This document shows positions 8,427-17,515 of a stretch of DNA of 38,705 nucleotides, piece by piece. Below the pieces are notes generated by a model. It searched no databases. It was not told the DNA's origin and worked only from the letters and a program-made list of their open reading frames with translations. The stretch's first letter is position 1; every line of letters starts with the position of its first letter. This DNA is from Mariprofundus sp. (lineage in GTDB: Bacteria; Pseudomonadota; Zetaproteobacteria; Mariprofundales; Mariprofundaceae), in the NCBI GenBank assembly GCA_030950555.1, contig JAUZRH010000316.1, positions 1-38,705 on the forward strand, read 5' to 3'. The position numbers and the translations under genes are program-made.

Positions 8427-8893
8427 GATGTTGCCAACGCTCTCAAGCCCTGCGCATAGGCCAATACATCCGGCTCCCCGCCTGCTCGTTGTGCATAAAA
8501 CACCGTTTCAGCTAGTAGCTCAAGTATTTTATGTAGGGCATCATGACGTTCCATCTGTTTAAGCGTAATCATATAATCAAGGGCTTTAGCCATCTCCGGC
8601 GGCTGCTTGGTCGCCGCCTGCTCTTCTAACGCCAAGTGCAAAGAGAGGTGAAGATAAGGATTCATACCATCATCTACGTCAAAATCACGATCAAGAAAAT
8701 CATCCATATCATTAAAATAACAGTGATATTCCGGATGCATCGCAATCACTCTGGCAATACGCACCTCCAAAGCGTTGAGAGGCAGTTTTCCTTGCGCTTT
8801 ATGCCAAGCATCCCAGAAAATCTGTCGATGCGCACGTAACTGCTCTCGATTCGGTCTTCTTGATGCTGTTTGTTCATCCGCAACCTGAGTCAT
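8423..8893 (-). CDS. DUF1841 family protein
   Basis: This 156-residue soluble protein is predicted to be mostly alpha-helical. The segments NREQLRAHRQIFWDAWHK, MHPEYHCYFND and MNPYLHLSLHLALEEQ are the recognisable core of DUF1841 (compare NPFLHMGLHLAIREQ). Its function is unknown. A strong ribosome site, GGAGG, lies 4 bases before the ATG. A near-consensus promoter is at 8906-8935. It is the first gene of a three-gene unit ending in ald. A complete R1 element is inserted immediately upstream of the promoter. Confidence 0.82.
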   Translation of the reverse strand: MTQVADEQTASRRPNREQLRAHRQIFWDAWHKAQGKLPLNALEVRIARVIAMHPEYHCYFNDMDDFLDRDFDVDDGMNPYLHLSLHLALEEQAATKQPPEMAKALDYMITLKQMERHDALHKILELLAETVFYAQRAGGEPDVLAYAQGLRALATS

Positions 8894-8905
8894 TTAACCT
8901 CCATC

Positions 8906-8935
8906 ATTATACTTCTAGTAACAGTTCAACGCCAA
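8906..8935 (-). promoter_or_regulatory. Promoter for the DUF1841-ald operon
   Basis: On the minus strand TTGGCG (8930-8935), an 18-base spacer and a perfect TATAAT (8906-8911) precede the DUF1841 start. The R1 element copy B begins 13 bases upstream of the -35, so the insertion left the core promoter intact but replaced everything above it. Confidence 0.5.
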
Positions 8936-8948
8936 AAACTATCAATAA

Positions 8949-9135
8949 GGGCCGCGGAAAGAATAAATCATCCACCTGCTGGTCTATAAGTCCGCATTCT
9001 GCGTTGCCACAGAGTGACTACTAAAGGCAGTAGGCTATCGCGCCCATTCAGGGCTTGCTTATGCGCTTGATTTGGCGCCTTGAATCCAACTACTATCCTG
9101 CGCATAATTTGGATACTTTATGCTTTCCGTGGCCC
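8949..9135 (-). mobile_element. R1 MITE-like element, copy B (complete, 187 bp)
   Basis: A complete copy in reverse orientation. It begins GGGCCGCGGAAA, ends TTTCCGTGGCCC, and is flanked by TAA on both sides (8946-8948 and 9136-9138). The central hairpin is CTACT (9018-9022) paired with AGTAG (9029-9033). A second small hairpin (GCCC/GGGC around TGAAT on the other strand) lies beside it. It is non-coding and sits between the serS 3' end and the promoter of the DUF1841-ald operon. Confidence 0.85.
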
Positions 9136-9148
9136 TAAAAGGGAAGTC

Positions 9149-9256
9149 GTCATTCACGACCGGATCGGAAATCTATTTGCTGCAGCGTGTGATTGAGAAC
9201 AATGGATTTTTGCCCCACGCCTTCGTGGGGGAGGCAGATTCTTCGCGGGAGTGACG
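9149..9256. repeat. Degenerate R2 repeat
   Basis: CGTCATTCACG near 9149 and GCGGGAGTGACG ending at 9256 are decayed versions of the R2 arms, with a partial palindrome CCCCACGCCTTCGTGGGG between them (about 9212-9229). From here to the serS stop (9453) I see no gene. Confidence 0.45.
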
Positions 9257-9453
9257 AGAAACGACATTTTCAAACTTGCATAGCCATAGCTCAGGGGGAG
9301 GGGTGGAAATTTAACCCCGCAACAAACGCCCCGCAAGACTTGATGCACGACTAAAGTCGCACCCCCGATGTTCAGGTGCCTGAATTACGCTATAATTGAG
9401 CATCACAGAGAACATGCCGCGCCCTTATAATTAACAGTATTCTTTGATCATGA

Positions 9454-10737
9454 TCAGCGGGGTTGAATCGTAGTCATACCACCCATATAAGGCTGAAGGG
9501 CTTTGGGAATAGTAATTGAACCATCGGCTTGATAACCATTTTCTAACACGGCAACCAAACAACGACCAATAGCTAGGCCAGAACCATTAAGCGTTGCAAC
9601 TGGCTGCGGTTTGCCATTTTCATCACGATAACGAATACCCGCACGTCGCCCCTGAAACTGCCCAAAAGTGGAGCAAGAGGAAATTTCACGATACTGCTTC
9701 TGACTCGGTAGCCACACTTCCAAATCAAAGGTCTGTTGAGCTGAAAATCCAACATCACCAGCGCACAGGGAAAGCACCCGATAAGGCAACTCTAATATCT
9801 GCAATACAGCTTCGGCATGGGAGATCAACGCATCCAAATCTGAACGTGCCTGCGCCGGTGTTGTCAAGTGTACCAGTTCGATTTTATCAAACTGATGTTG
9901 GCGAATCATGCCGCGCATATCACGCCCAGCAGAGCCCGCCTCACGTCGAAAACAGGGGGTATAAGCACAATGACGGATTGGTAAGACATCGGCATCGAGG
10001 ATCATATCTTGATAGAGATTTGTCACCGGTACTTCCGCTGTCGGAATAAGAAAAGCATCTTCGCCTTCGAGTTTATAGAGATCCTCTTCAAACTTGGGCA
10101 ACTGGCCTGTACCGGTCATGGTCTTGCGATTAACAATCGCCGGCACCCACACCTCTTCATAACCATGTTTATCGACGTGCAGATCTAACATAAACTGCAT
10201 GAGTGCCCGCTCTAAACGAGCCGCCGCACCTCGCAGCACCGTAAAGCGGGAGCCTGCCAGCTTTGCACCCGCATCAAAATCCAGAATACCCAGTGCCGCA
10301 CCAATCTCCCAATGTGGTGGTACTTCATCACTGCGTGGCTCGCCCCAGCGGCGAAGCTCAATATTATCCGCTTCATCACTGCCATCGGGAACGCTATCCA
10401 GTAGTGGATTGGGAATCTCCAGCAACGCTTCGGAAAAAGCAGCTTCAGCATCACGCGTCAAACTATCCAGCTCTTTAACACGGCCCGATAACGTGCCCAT
10501 TGCAGCCATCTCTGCACTACTATCTTCACCCTGTTTTTTCTTCATGCCGATCTGTTTGGAGACGCGATTACGCTCCGCCTGCAGTGTTTCTGATTCACTT
10601 TTTAACTGCCGCTGATTTTCATCCAGCCCTCGCAAACAAGCCCAAGCACTACCTTCAGCAACCACCGCTTCACCACGGCGAGCCAGGGCTGCTTGCATTA
10701 CCTCATAATCACGCCTTAAGGCTTGCCGATCAATCAT
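9454..10737 (-). CDS. serS: Seryl-tRNA synthetase
   Basis: This 427-residue class II synthetase charges tRNA-Ser. Residues about 30-110 form the tRNA-binding coiled-coil arm. Motif 2 is seen in [15 protein letters not shown] and motif 3 in [18 protein letters not shown], followed by the usual C-terminal [11 protein letters not shown]. Length matches the family. The ATG overlaps the gyrA TGA as ATGA, so it is translated from the gyrA transcript. Confidence 0.96.
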   Translation of the reverse strand: MIDRQALRRDYEVMQAALARRGEAVVAEGSAWACLRGLDENQRQLKSESETLQAERNRVSKQIGMKKKQGEDSSAEMAAMGTLSGRVKELDSLTRDAEAAFSEALLEIPNPLLDSVPDGSDEADNIELRRWGEPRSDEVPPHWEIGAALGILDFDAGAKLAGSRFTVLRGAAARLERALMQFMLDLHVDKHGYEEVWVPAIVNRKTMTGTGQLPKFEEDLYKLEGEDAFLIPTAEVPVTNLYQDMILDADVLPIRHCAYTPCFRREAGSAGRDMRGMIRQHQFDKIELVHLTTPAQARSDLDALISHAEAVLQILELPYRVLSLCAGDVGFSAQQTFDLEVWLPSQKQYREISSCSTFGQFQGRRAGIRYRDENGKPQPVATLNGSGLAIGRCLVAVLENGYQADGSITIPKALQPYMGGMTTIQPR

Positions 10738-13346
10738 TGTTCTGCACCATCACTCTGTTCCGTCTCATTGCTATCATTCGAGACATCACTCTCTGGCTGC
10801 TGGGGTTTATCATCCACCGCCCCATCGACCACTTCTGCATCAGTAACTTTAGTATCTATGACTTCAGCATCATTAGCAGCACCTTCAACCAGCGCCGCTT
10901 CATTCTCATCATCCTCTTCGGGTCGATCCGCGACACGCACCACACCAATCACCCGTTCGCCCTCTTTGCAACCGATCAGCTTCACACCCTGGGTATTGCG
11001 ACCAATCACCGAAACACCATTTAGACGAATACGCACAAGACGGCCTGTATCAGTCATCATCATCACCTGATCATCATCGTGCACCAGTAATGCAGCGACC
11101 ATGTCACCATTGCGGCCACCGGTCTTCAAGCTAAATACACCCTGACCACCGCGTTTTTGCACATTATAATCGCTCACAGAGGTGCGTTTGCCAAAGCCAT
11201 TTTCCGAAACAGAGAGCAGCGTTGCCTGATCGGAAACCAAGGTCATCGAGATCACTTTGCATTCGCCTGGCATACGCATACCGGTAACGCCACGTGTAGA
11301 GCGTCCCATCGGCCGCACATCCGTCTCGTTAAAGCGAATCGCCTTACCGCCACTGGCTGTCAGCATAATATCCTCATCGCCATTGGAGATAAGTACACTA
11401 ATCAGCTCATCACCCTCATCGAGTTTGATCGCAATAATACCATTGGCACGGATATGCTGATATTCTGAAAGGCGCGTCTTTTTCACGACACCATTTTTTG
11501 TGGCCATAATAATATAGCGCTCATCATCAAATTCACGCATCGACAGGGTTGCTGAAATGTGTTCACCCTTTTCGACCGCCAGCAGATTAACCAGTGCTTT
11601 ACCCCGTGCCGTTCGTCCGGCTTGCGGCACTTCATATACCTTTTTACGGAATACACGTCCTTGGTCCGAGAAAAACAGTAGGAAATCATGCGTAGAGGCG
11701 ACCATTAACTGGGTGACAAAATCCTCTTCCTTGGTTGTCATGGCCGTTTTACCCTGACCACCACGCCGCTGGGCGCGATACTCAGAGGTGGCATTACGTT
11801 TAATATACCCTTCGTTGGAGATGGTAACGACCATATCTTCTTCGGTGATCAAGTCTTCTACGGTAAGTTCAGCGCTATCATCCATCATTTCACTACGACG
11901 GGGATCCCCGTACTTATCACGAACCACTTCCATCTCTTCAACAATCACATTCATTAAAAGCACTTCATCAGCCAGGATAGCTTTCAAACCAGCAATCACC
12001 GTCTGAAGTTCATCAAATTCTGCTTGAATCTTCTCACGCTCCAAACCAGTCAAACGCTGTAAGCGCATTTCCAGAATTGCCTGAGACTGTTTTTCAGAGA
12101 GGCCGAAATGATCCATCAAACCAATCTTTGCTTCAGCTGCGGTTTGACTCGCACGGATCAACTTAATCACTTCATCGATGTGATCCAGTGCAATCAGCAA
12201 GCCTTGCAGAATATGAGCCCGCGCTTCTGCCTTAGCCAGATCAAACAAGCAACGGCGCGTAACCACCTGACGACGGTGATCCAGAAAGTGTAGAAGCAGC
12301 TCACGCACACCACACAGCTTCGGCTGTCCATCCAGCAGTGCCAGCATATTACAACTGAAGTTACACTGCAGTTGCGTATGTTTATATAGGTTATTGAGTA
12401 CCACTTCAGGTATCTCATTCCTTTTCAACTCGATGGCAATACGCATACCATCACGATCCGACTCATCACGCAGGTCGGAAATACCATCCATCTTTTTATC
12501 GCGCACTTGATGGGCAATATTTTCAATTAGATTGGCTTTATTCACCTGATAAGGTAGTTCGGTAATAATCAGTGACTGTCGTTTAGTGGTTGCATGCACT
12601 TCAACCAGCGCTCGAGCGCGCATCGTGACCGATCCTCGTCCTGTCAGAAAAGCACTACGCATGCCTGCATGGCCATAGATAAAGCCACCCGTAGGAAAAT
12701 CCGGCCCCGGCATAATTTGCATGAGCTCATCATCATCTATTTCAGGCGTGCGAACCAAAGCGATGGTTGCGTTGATGGTCTCCACAAGGTTATGGGGTGG
12801 AATATTGGTTGCCATACCAACGGCAATACCCTGTGAACCATTGATCAATAGATTGGGAAAACGGGCCGGAAGCACCTTCGGCTCGCGTAGCGATTCATCA
12901 TAATTCGGACCAAAATCTACGGTCTCTTTGTCAATATCGGCCAGTAGTTCACCAGCTAGTCGACTCATGCGGGCTTCGGTATAACGCATTGCCGCCGGAG
13001 AATCACCATCTACCGAACCAAAGTTACCCTGGCCATCAATTAATAGATGACGCATGCTCCATGGCTGAGCCATACGTACCATGGCATCATAAACCGCTGT
13101 ATCACCATGGGGATGATACTTACCAATCACGTCACCGACCACACGTGCCGACTTTTTAAAGGGTTTTTCATAGGTAGAACCCAAATCCTGCATGGCAAAC
13201 AGAATACGCCGATGCACCGGTTTGAGCCCATCACGCGCATCGGGCAGAGCACGCCCAACGATCACGCTCATTGCGTAATCAAGATAAGAGCGTCTCATCT
13301 CATCTTCAATCAGCACCGGTTCTGAAGAGTTCAGCGTTTCATCCAT
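10734..13346 (-). CDS. gyrA: DNA gyrase subunit A
   Basis: This 870-residue subunit cuts and rejoins DNA in the A2B2 gyrase that introduces negative supercoils. The start at 13346 is preferred: AGAGG lies 6 bases upstream and the protein then begins [20 protein letters not shown]; an upstream in-frame ATG at 13400 adds 18 residues unlike GyrA. The quinolone-region sequence is [19 protein letters not shown], the catalytic Tyr is in [10 protein letters not shown], and the GyrA box QRRGGQG is intact, separating gyrase from topoisomerase IV. The tail is strongly acidic. A tRNA-Arg gene lies 63 bases upstream on the same strand, and serS follows by overlap. Confidence 0.96.
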   Translation of the reverse strand: MDETLNSSEPVLIEDEMRRSYLDYAMSVIVGRALPDARDGLKPVHRRILFAMQDLGSTYEKPFKKSARVVGDVIGKYHPHGDTAVYDAMVRMAQPWSMRHLLIDGQGNFGSVDGDSPAAMRYTEARMSRLAGELLADIDKETVDFGPNYDESLREPKVLPARFPNLLINGSQGIAVGMATNIPPHNLVETINATIALVRTPEIDDDELMQIMPGPDFPTGGFIYGHAGMRSAFLTGRGSVTMRARALVEVHATTKRQSLIITELPYQVNKANLIENIAHQVRDKKMDGISDLRDESDRDGMRIAIELKRNEIPEVVLNNLYKHTQLQCNFSCNMLALLDGQPKLCGVRELLLHFLDHRRQVVTRRCLFDLAKAEARAHILQGLLIALDHIDEVIKLIRASQTAAEAKIGLMDHFGLSEKQSQAILEMRLQRLTGLEREKIQAEFDELQTVIAGLKAILADEVLLMNVIVEEMEVVRDKYGDPRRSEMMDDSAELTVEDLITEEDMVVTISNEGYIKRNATSEYRAQRRGGQGKTAMTTKEEDFVTQLMVASTHDFLLFFSDQGRVFRKKVYEVPQAGRTARGKALVNLLAVEKGEHISATLSMREFDDERYIIMATKNGVVKKTRLSEYQHIRANGIIAIKLDEGDELISVLISNGDEDIMLTASGGKAIRFNETDVRPMGRSTRGVTGMRMPGECKVISMTLVSDQATLLSVSENGFGKRTSVSDYNVQKRGGQGVFSLKTGGRNGDMVAALLVHDDDQVMMMTDTGRLVRIRLNGVSVIGRNTQGVKLIGCKEGERVIGVVRVADRPEEDDENEAALVEGAANDAEVIDTKVTDAEVVDGAVDDKPQQPESDVSNDSNETEQSDGAEQ

Positions 13347-13373
13347 ATTCAACCTCTTTTGCATATTGCATCC

Positions 13374-13398
13374 GAGAAGCCGAGCTACATTGCTTCTC
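13374..13398 (-). other. Hairpin between tRNA-Arg and gyrA
   Basis: GAGAAGC (13374-13380) and GCTTCTC (13392-13398) form a 7 bp stem with an 11-base loop. It lies in the 63-base space between the tRNA-Arg 3' end and the gyrA start. There is no T-run, so it does not look like a full terminator; it may be a weak terminator or processing site. Confidence 0.35.
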
Positions 13399-13409
13399 AT
13401 TTATATAAT

Positions 13410-13486
13410 TGGTGCTCTCGACACGATTCGAACGTGTGGCCTGCCGCTTAGGAGGCGGCCGCTCTATCCTGCTGAGCTACGAGAGC
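13410..13486 (-). tRNA. tRNA-Arg (anticodon CCT)
   Basis: The minus strand folds into a standard cloverleaf. The acceptor stem is GCTCTCG/CGAGAGC, the anticodon stem is GCCGC/GCGGC with loop CTCCTAA (anticodon CCT, reading AGG), and the T arm contains TTCGAAT. The 3' CCA is encoded (13410-13412). gyrA follows 63 bases downstream on the same strand. Confidence 0.95.
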
Positions 13487-13571
13487 TGAAGAAATCATCT
13501 TTTATTTTGACGCTCGAAGCATAGCGTCATCACCGCGCATCTGCACGATGAAATCATCATCGCACATCTTA

Positions 13572-13762
13572 GGGCCGCGGAAACAAACAATCATCCCATT
13601 CTGCTAGTCTAAAAGCTCGCCCTCTGCATTGCAGTATCAGCCTTCTGTTGGAAGTGATGCCTATCGCACCCATTCAGGGCTTGCTTATGCTCCCAATACG
13701 GTGCTTTGAATCCGCACTTTTATCCTTCGCAGGGTTGGAATACTTATTTATTGCCGCAGTTA
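13572..13762 (-). mobile_element. R1 MITE-like element, copy C (one end decayed)
   Basis: A reverse-orientation copy that begins GGGCCGCGGAAA with TTA at 13569-13571. The far end has decayed to TTATTGCCGCAGTTAG, so the second target copy is not clean. The centre folds as ATCA (13636-13639) with TGAT (13655-13658) and CTTC (13642-13645) with GAAG (13651-13654). It ends about 8 bases beyond the apt stop codon. The rest of the gap from tRNA-Arg to apt holds an inverted repeat GACGCT/AGCGTC near 13509-13528 and nothing else recognisable. Confidence 0.75.
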
Positions 13763-13769
13763 GCCCGAA

Positions 13770-14297
13770 TCAGCTGTAGTGAAGTAGGCTTTTCACGGCT
13801 ATATCAGGCAAAGCATTGCGCCCCTTCAGAAAATCAAGCTCAATAGCAAATAGACACGCATCAACGGTAGCACCCAATTGCTCAACAAGCTTCACGGTTG
13901 CAGAGGCTGTACCGCCAGTAGCTAGCAGATCATCGACAATCACCACACGGTGTCCACAATTAAGCGCCCCTTTATGAACCTCCAAACAGTCCATGCCATA
14001 CTCAAGTTCATACTCAACGCTGTGTACTGCTGCGGGTAATTTACCCGGCTTGCGTACGGTCACCAAGCCAATACCCAGCTTGTAGGCCAAGGCCGCGCCA
14101 AAGATAAAGCCACGCGACTCAATACCAACAAGCGCATCCACATCAGGACCAATCAGTGCTGCCATCTCATCTACTGCCATAGAAAAAGCCTTTCCATTAG
14201 CCAGCAGAGGGGTGATATCTTTAAAAACAATACCCGGTTTGGGGAAATCAGGCACATCTCGTATAAAATCTTGCCATACTATGTTGCTATCAGGCAT
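13770..14297 (-). CDS. apt: Adenine phosphoribosyltransferase
   Basis: This 175-residue enzyme salvages adenine to AMP using PRPP. The PRPP-binding motif is VVIVDDLLATGGTA; the N-terminal IRDVPDFPKPGIVFKDITPLL and the flexible-loop segment RKPGKLP are typical of Apt. The ATG at 14297 is chosen because AGGAG lies 8 bases upstream; an in-frame TTG just before it would add one residue. The start overlaps the rpoS stop by one base (TGATG), so translation is probably coupled to the sigma factor gene. Confidence 0.95.
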   Translation of the reverse strand: MPDSNIVWQDFIRDVPDFPKPGIVFKDITPLLANGKAFSMAVDEMAALIGPDVDALVGIESRGFIFGAALAYKLGIGLVTVRKPGKLPAAVHSVEYELEYGMDCLEVHKGALNCGHRVVIVDDLLATGGTASATVKLVEQLGATVDACLFAIELDFLKGRNALPDIAVKSLLHYS

Positions 14298-15121
14298 CAA
14301 ATAATCTCCTTAAAATCAATATTTTCACCGACCACCTGCTTGCGCAGCTTGTGAAGCGCCTGCACCTGAATCTGACGAATTCGTTCACGTGTCAATTTCA
14401 GCTGCTCTCCCACCTCTTCCAATGTCCAACACTCTCCACCCATCAAACCATAACGCATGCGCACAACTTCTCGCTCACGGCTACTCAATTTCTCCATCCA
14501 TTTATTCAGCATCTCGCCACGCAGCCGCTGCTGCATTTTTTCACCCGGCTGATCAGCCAACACATCAGCTACCACATCATGCAGTGTAAACTCACCACCA
14601 TCATGTAGCAGCTCATCAACACTCTCGGTTTTGACAGCTATATGCATCAACTCCTGAACACGAAGCAAGGATATATTCATCGTGATGGATACTTCCAACT
14701 CTGTCGGTTCGCGATTCAAATCAACGCGTAGACGATTGGTATGACTCATCAGTGCTTTATACTCTTTCACCACATGCACAGGAATCCGAATAGTACTGGC
14801 CAAATTCATAATAGCCCGTTCTACTGACTGCCTGATCCACCAAGTCGCATAGGTGGAAAAACGACATCCATGGGCTGCGTCAAACTTCTCCACCGCCCGA
14901 ATCAAGCCCAGATTCCCCTCTTCGATGAGATCAGCCAAAGCAACACCACGATTGGCATAACGGCGGGAAATTTTCACAACCAAACGCAAATTAGCATGAA
15001 CCATAAAGTGACGTGCTTCTTCATCACCTGCTGCTATGCGCTTAGAAAGAGCCACCTCTTCACTGGCATCAAGCAACTCATAACGCGATATTTCACGCAT
15101 ATAAATAGCCATAGGATCCAT
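14297..15121 (-). CDS. rpoS: RNA polymerase sigma factor, RpoS type
   Basis: This 274-residue sigma-70 family protein begins almost directly at region 1.2 (DPMAIYMREISRYELL). Region 2 is HANLRLVVKISRRYANRG...LIEEGNLGLIRAVEKFD and RFSTYATWWIRQSVERAI; region 4.2 is WTLEEVGEQLKLTRERIRQIQ. Sequence and neighbours (nlpD-like and pcm upstream) point to RpoS, the general stress and stationary-phase factor. E. coli RpoS is about 330 residues; the usual acidic N-terminal extension is absent. GGGAG lies about 6 bases before the ATG. The upstream DNA is open in the same frame for 31 codons and ends in TAG directly before this ATG. Confidence 0.88.
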   Translation of the reverse strand: MDPMAIYMREISRYELLDASEEVALSKRIAAGDEEARHFMVHANLRLVVKISRRYANRGVALADLIEEGNLGLIRAVEKFDAAHGCRFSTYATWWIRQSVERAIMNLASTIRIPVHVVKEYKALMSHTNRLRVDLNREPTELEVSITMNISLLRVQELMHIAVKTESVDELLHDGGEFTLHDVVADVLADQPGEKMQQRLRGEMLNKWMEKLSSREREVVRMRYGLMGGECWTLEEVGEQLKLTRERIRQIQVQALHKLRKQVVGENIDFKEII

Positions 15122-15213
15122 CTAAAGCTCCCGCTTTTCAATCGTCATCTCAGGTGCATCAGGCACGATACCATCATCAAAGCTATCATAGGGGTGAAGT
15201 GTCCACCATCTGA

Positions 15214-16014
15214 TCAACGAGGTAAATAGGCAAGCGGATCAACGGGTGTACTGCCGAGCCTGACTTCAAAATGTAAATGTGGTCCGGTCGCCCTTCCCGT
15301 ATGGCCTACACGTGCGATAAGCTCCCCTGCGTGCACTTTATCACCTTTGCGAACCAGATTGCGCTGATTATGTGCATAGGTGGTAAAAACACTGTGTGGA
15401 TGGCGCACAATAATCAGATTTCCATAACCACTAAGGCGTGAATCTGAATAGACTACCACACCGCTGGCAGAAGCATGCACGGCTGTCCCCTCAGCAACAC
15501 CAATATCGATGCCATCATGCATTCGACTACCACGACGCCCGAAACGACTGGTAACAACACCTTTAACAGGCCACAATAGCCGCCCTTTCATCACCATAGC
15601 AGCCTTTCGTTTTGAACTCTGTTTGCGATGCTTACGAAGCCTTTTCTTTTTGATCTTTCGCTTTACATGATGGGACCCATGAATCTTTTTCTTTTTTACT
15701 AAGGAACGGCGCTTACTGAGCCGGTGCATCACACCTTTGCTTGTATGCGGTGCACGGCTGGTAATGTACAAGCGCTGACCCACATAAACCGTATAGGGAG
15801 AGTGTAACCTATTACGCTGGGCAATCAGCTTATATTTAACACCAAATCGCTTACCAATACGGTAGAGTGTATCACCACGACGTACCGTATACACCTTCGC
15901 CTTACTGTGTGAGCTATGCGATACATGATGTGTTGTAGGTTTTACATGGGTTGAAAAGCAGGCTGATAGCGATACTATCATCAACAAGCTGAGCAACCGT
16001 AAAGCTACACCCAC
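15214..16014 (-). CDS. LysM-LytM lipoprotein, NlpD-like M23 peptidase
   Basis: This 266-residue envelope protein has a lipoprotein signal with lipobox LSAC (Cys19), a LysM peptidoglycan-binding domain (about residues 41-85, VYTVRRGDTLYRIGKRFG), a very basic Lys/Arg/His linker (about 86-142) and a C-terminal LytM/M23 domain. The zinc and catalytic motifs are complete: HxxxD at His166-Asp170, His215, and HLH at 246-248. NlpD of E. coli is degenerate at these sites and only activates amidases, so this protein may cleave cross-links itself. The GTG at 16014 is chosen: it gives a clean signal peptide and GGAGG lies 12 bases upstream; an ATG at 16065 lies deep in the upstream gene. It overlaps that gene by 10 bases. 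Confidence 0.85.
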   Translation of the reverse strand: MGVALRLLSLLMIVSLSACFSTHVKPTTHHVSHSSHSKAKVYTVRRGDTLYRIGKRFGVKYKLIAQRNRLHSPYTVYVGQRLYITSRAPHTSKGVMHRLSKRRSLVKKKKIHGSHHVKRKIKKKRLRKHRKQSSKRKAAMVMKGRLLWPVKGVVTSRFGRRGSRMHDGIDIGVAEGTAVHASASGVVVYSDSRLSGYGNLIIVRHPHSVFTTYAHNQRNLVRKGDKVHAGELIARVGHTGRATGPHLHFEVRLGSTPVDPLAYLPR

Positions 16015-16577
16015 AATAGGGCAAACCCTCCAACAACAGCCAACACCACCGCTACAGTTAACCATTCAAAATGGCTCTCAACAAAATTCCGTAGCGACTC
16101 CCCGCCCCAGCGCATGAGGCCACCTTCAAGATAAAAACGAGCCCCTCTTGAAACCAAGGCTGCCAAAACAAACAGTGGAAAAGAGAGGCCAAATGCACCA
16201 GCGGCAATGGTAATCACCTTAAAGGGAATCGGTGAAAAGCCTGCCACAAGCACCACCAACAAACCATACTCAGCAAACCACAGCTTCACTTCATTAAAAC
16301 GGTCGATGGCATGGTAAAATTCAAGCAGGGGAAGCGCCACCGTGGTAAAAAGAAACATACCAATGGCATAGCCAATCATTGCCCCTACAACTGAGCCAGC
16401 CGTGGCAATCGCTGCAAACTTTAATGATTTATCCGGTCGCGAAAGCGCCAGAGCCAGCAACAAAATATCAGGCGGAATAGGAAAAACACTGGCTTCAATC
16501 ACCGCAATAGAAAATAAAGCCCAACTAGCTTGTGGATGGGTGGCCCATGCCAGCGTCCAATCATAACTGCGACGCAA
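16005..16577 (-). CDS. DedA/SNARE-associated family membrane protein, YqaA-like
   Basis: This 190-residue inner-membrane protein has four to five hydrophobic segments. VFPIPPDILLLALAL, the GFSPIPFKVITIAAGAFG re-entrant segment and SRGARFYLEGGLMRW mark the YqaA branch of the DedA/VTT family. Members act in lipid-carrier or phospholipid movement and membrane homeostasis; the substrate here is not known. The only normal start after the upstream in-frame stop is TTG at 16577 with a weak ribosome site, so the N-terminus is uncertain. It lies 28 bases after pcm and overlaps the LytM gene, inside the pcm to apt cluster. Confidence 0.85.
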   Translation of the reverse strand: MRRSYDWTLAWATHPQASWALFSIAVIEASVFPIPPDILLLALALSRPDKSLKFAAIATAGSVVGAMIGYAIGMFLFTTVALPLLEFYHAIDRFNEVKLWFAEYGLLVVLVAGFSPIPFKVITIAAGAFGLSFPLFVLAALVSRGARFYLEGGLMRWGGESLRNFVESHFEWLTVAVVLAVVGGFALLWV

Positions 16578-16605
16578 CCAAGAGCGCTTAACGCTAACTG
16601 CAGGA

Positions 16606-17274
16606 TCAGTAATGATTCACCCCTTCCAACAGCGGCACAAAGTTACAAGTATCAAAATACTCTTGTTCATACGTTTGGCCCAAATTTCTTCGACGCACCA
16701 AACGATGATGGCTTCCATCTGCTTCGGGCAGCAGCAACAAGCCACCTACTTTTAACTGTTGCAACCAGACATCAGAGGCAAAGCCACCAGCCGTGACAAT
16801 AATAGCATCATAGGGTGCATACTCTTCCCAACCTAAAAGTCCATCCCCACATTTAAGCATCACATTAGCATGGCGCGCCGCTCGCAGGTTCTGCCTAGCC
16901 CGATGATGCAAGGCTTCAATGCGTTCAATACTGTAAACCCGCAGACAAATACGCGACAGAACTGCGGACTGATAACCACATCCAGTACCAATCTCCAGTA
17001 CCCGCTCACCGCCCTTTAGCTCAAGGAGTTCAGTCATCCGGGCGACCATATAGGGCTGTGAAATGGTTTGACTGCAGCCGATAGGAAGCGCTGAATCATT
17101 ATAAGCGCGTGCAGCTTGTGCCGCATCAACAAACAGATGACGAGGTATTGAGCTCATCGCTTCAATAACCTTTGCATCGCAAATACCACGCGCGATCAAC
17201 TGATCACTAACCATCCGTTGCCGTGGCCGCTCAAAAGTTTGATTTGTTTGCACTTTCATAGCGCTACGATTCAC
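16606..17274 (-). CDS. pcm: Protein-L-isoaspartate O-methyltransferase
   Basis: This 222-residue enzyme methylates L-isoaspartyl residues in aged proteins so they can be repaired. The family signatures are present: the active-site strand SALPIGCSQTISQPYMVARM and the SAM-binding loop VLEIGTGCGYQSAVL. The GTG at 17274 has AGGTGAG a few bases upstream; an internal ATG (17259) lacks a site. As in gammaproteobacteria, pcm sits upstream of an nlpD-like gene and rpoS, here with a DedA gene between. Confidence 0.94.
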   Translation of the reverse strand: MNRSAMKVQTNQTFERPRQRMVSDQLIARGICDAKVIEAMSSIPRHLFVDAAQAARAYNDSALPIGCSQTISQPYMVARMTELLELKGGERVLEIGTGCGYQSAVLSRICLRVYSIERIEALHHRARQNLRAARHANVMLKCGDGLLGWEEYAPYDAIIVTAGGFASDVWLQQLKVGGLLLLPEADGSHHRLVRRRNLGQTYEQEYFDTCNFVPLLEGVNHY

Positions 17275-17347
17275 AACTCACTCACCTGTAGATAGATTCG
17301 GGGAGAAAATAATGAACCACTAGGATGCACTATCATCAATATTAATT

Positions 17348-17424
17348 TGGTCGGGACGAGAGGATTCGAACCTCCGACCACACGGCCCCCAGCCGTGTGC
17401 GCTACCAGACTGCGCTACGTCCCG
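17348..17424 (-). tRNA. tRNA-Pro (anticodon GGG)
   Basis: The minus strand gives a cloverleaf with acceptor CGGGACG/CGTCCCG, anticodon stem CACGG/CCGTG, loop CTGGGGG (anticodon GGG) and T arm with TTCGAAT. The CCA end is encoded at 17348-17350. Its position after ihfA and a merR-type gene is conserved in many gammaproteobacteria. Confidence 0.95.
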
Positions 17425-17438
17425 TTTGTAAAAAGCGG

Positions 17439-17466
17439 ATCATACTGTGTAATTTTAAAAATGTAA
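17439..17466 (-). promoter_or_regulatory. Candidate promoter for tRNA-Pro
   Basis: On the minus strand TTACAT (17461-17466), 16 bases and TATGAT (17439-17444) place a start site about 7 bases before the mature tRNA 5' end. The -10 matches 5 of 6 consensus bases. Confidence 0.45.
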
Positions 17467-17515
17467 GTTAAGGCTTAGCTGCTAAGTTTAAGAGCGACTT
17501 ATGTAGACTTTCAGA

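Noticed and set aside
12900-13150. Quinolone-resistance allele in gyrA (Thr at the Ser83 position)
   Set aside because: Thr is a natural residue at this site in several bacteria, and the Asp87 position is unchanged.
13347-13400. Longer gyrA start at 13400
   Set aside because: The extra 18 residues are unlike GyrA, and AGAGG sits 6 bases before the ATG at 13346.
16015-16065. ATG start of the NlpD-like gene at 16065
   Set aside because: It would put a Cys-rich, non-signal N-terminus inside the upstream gene; GTG at 16014 gives a proper lipoprotein signal.
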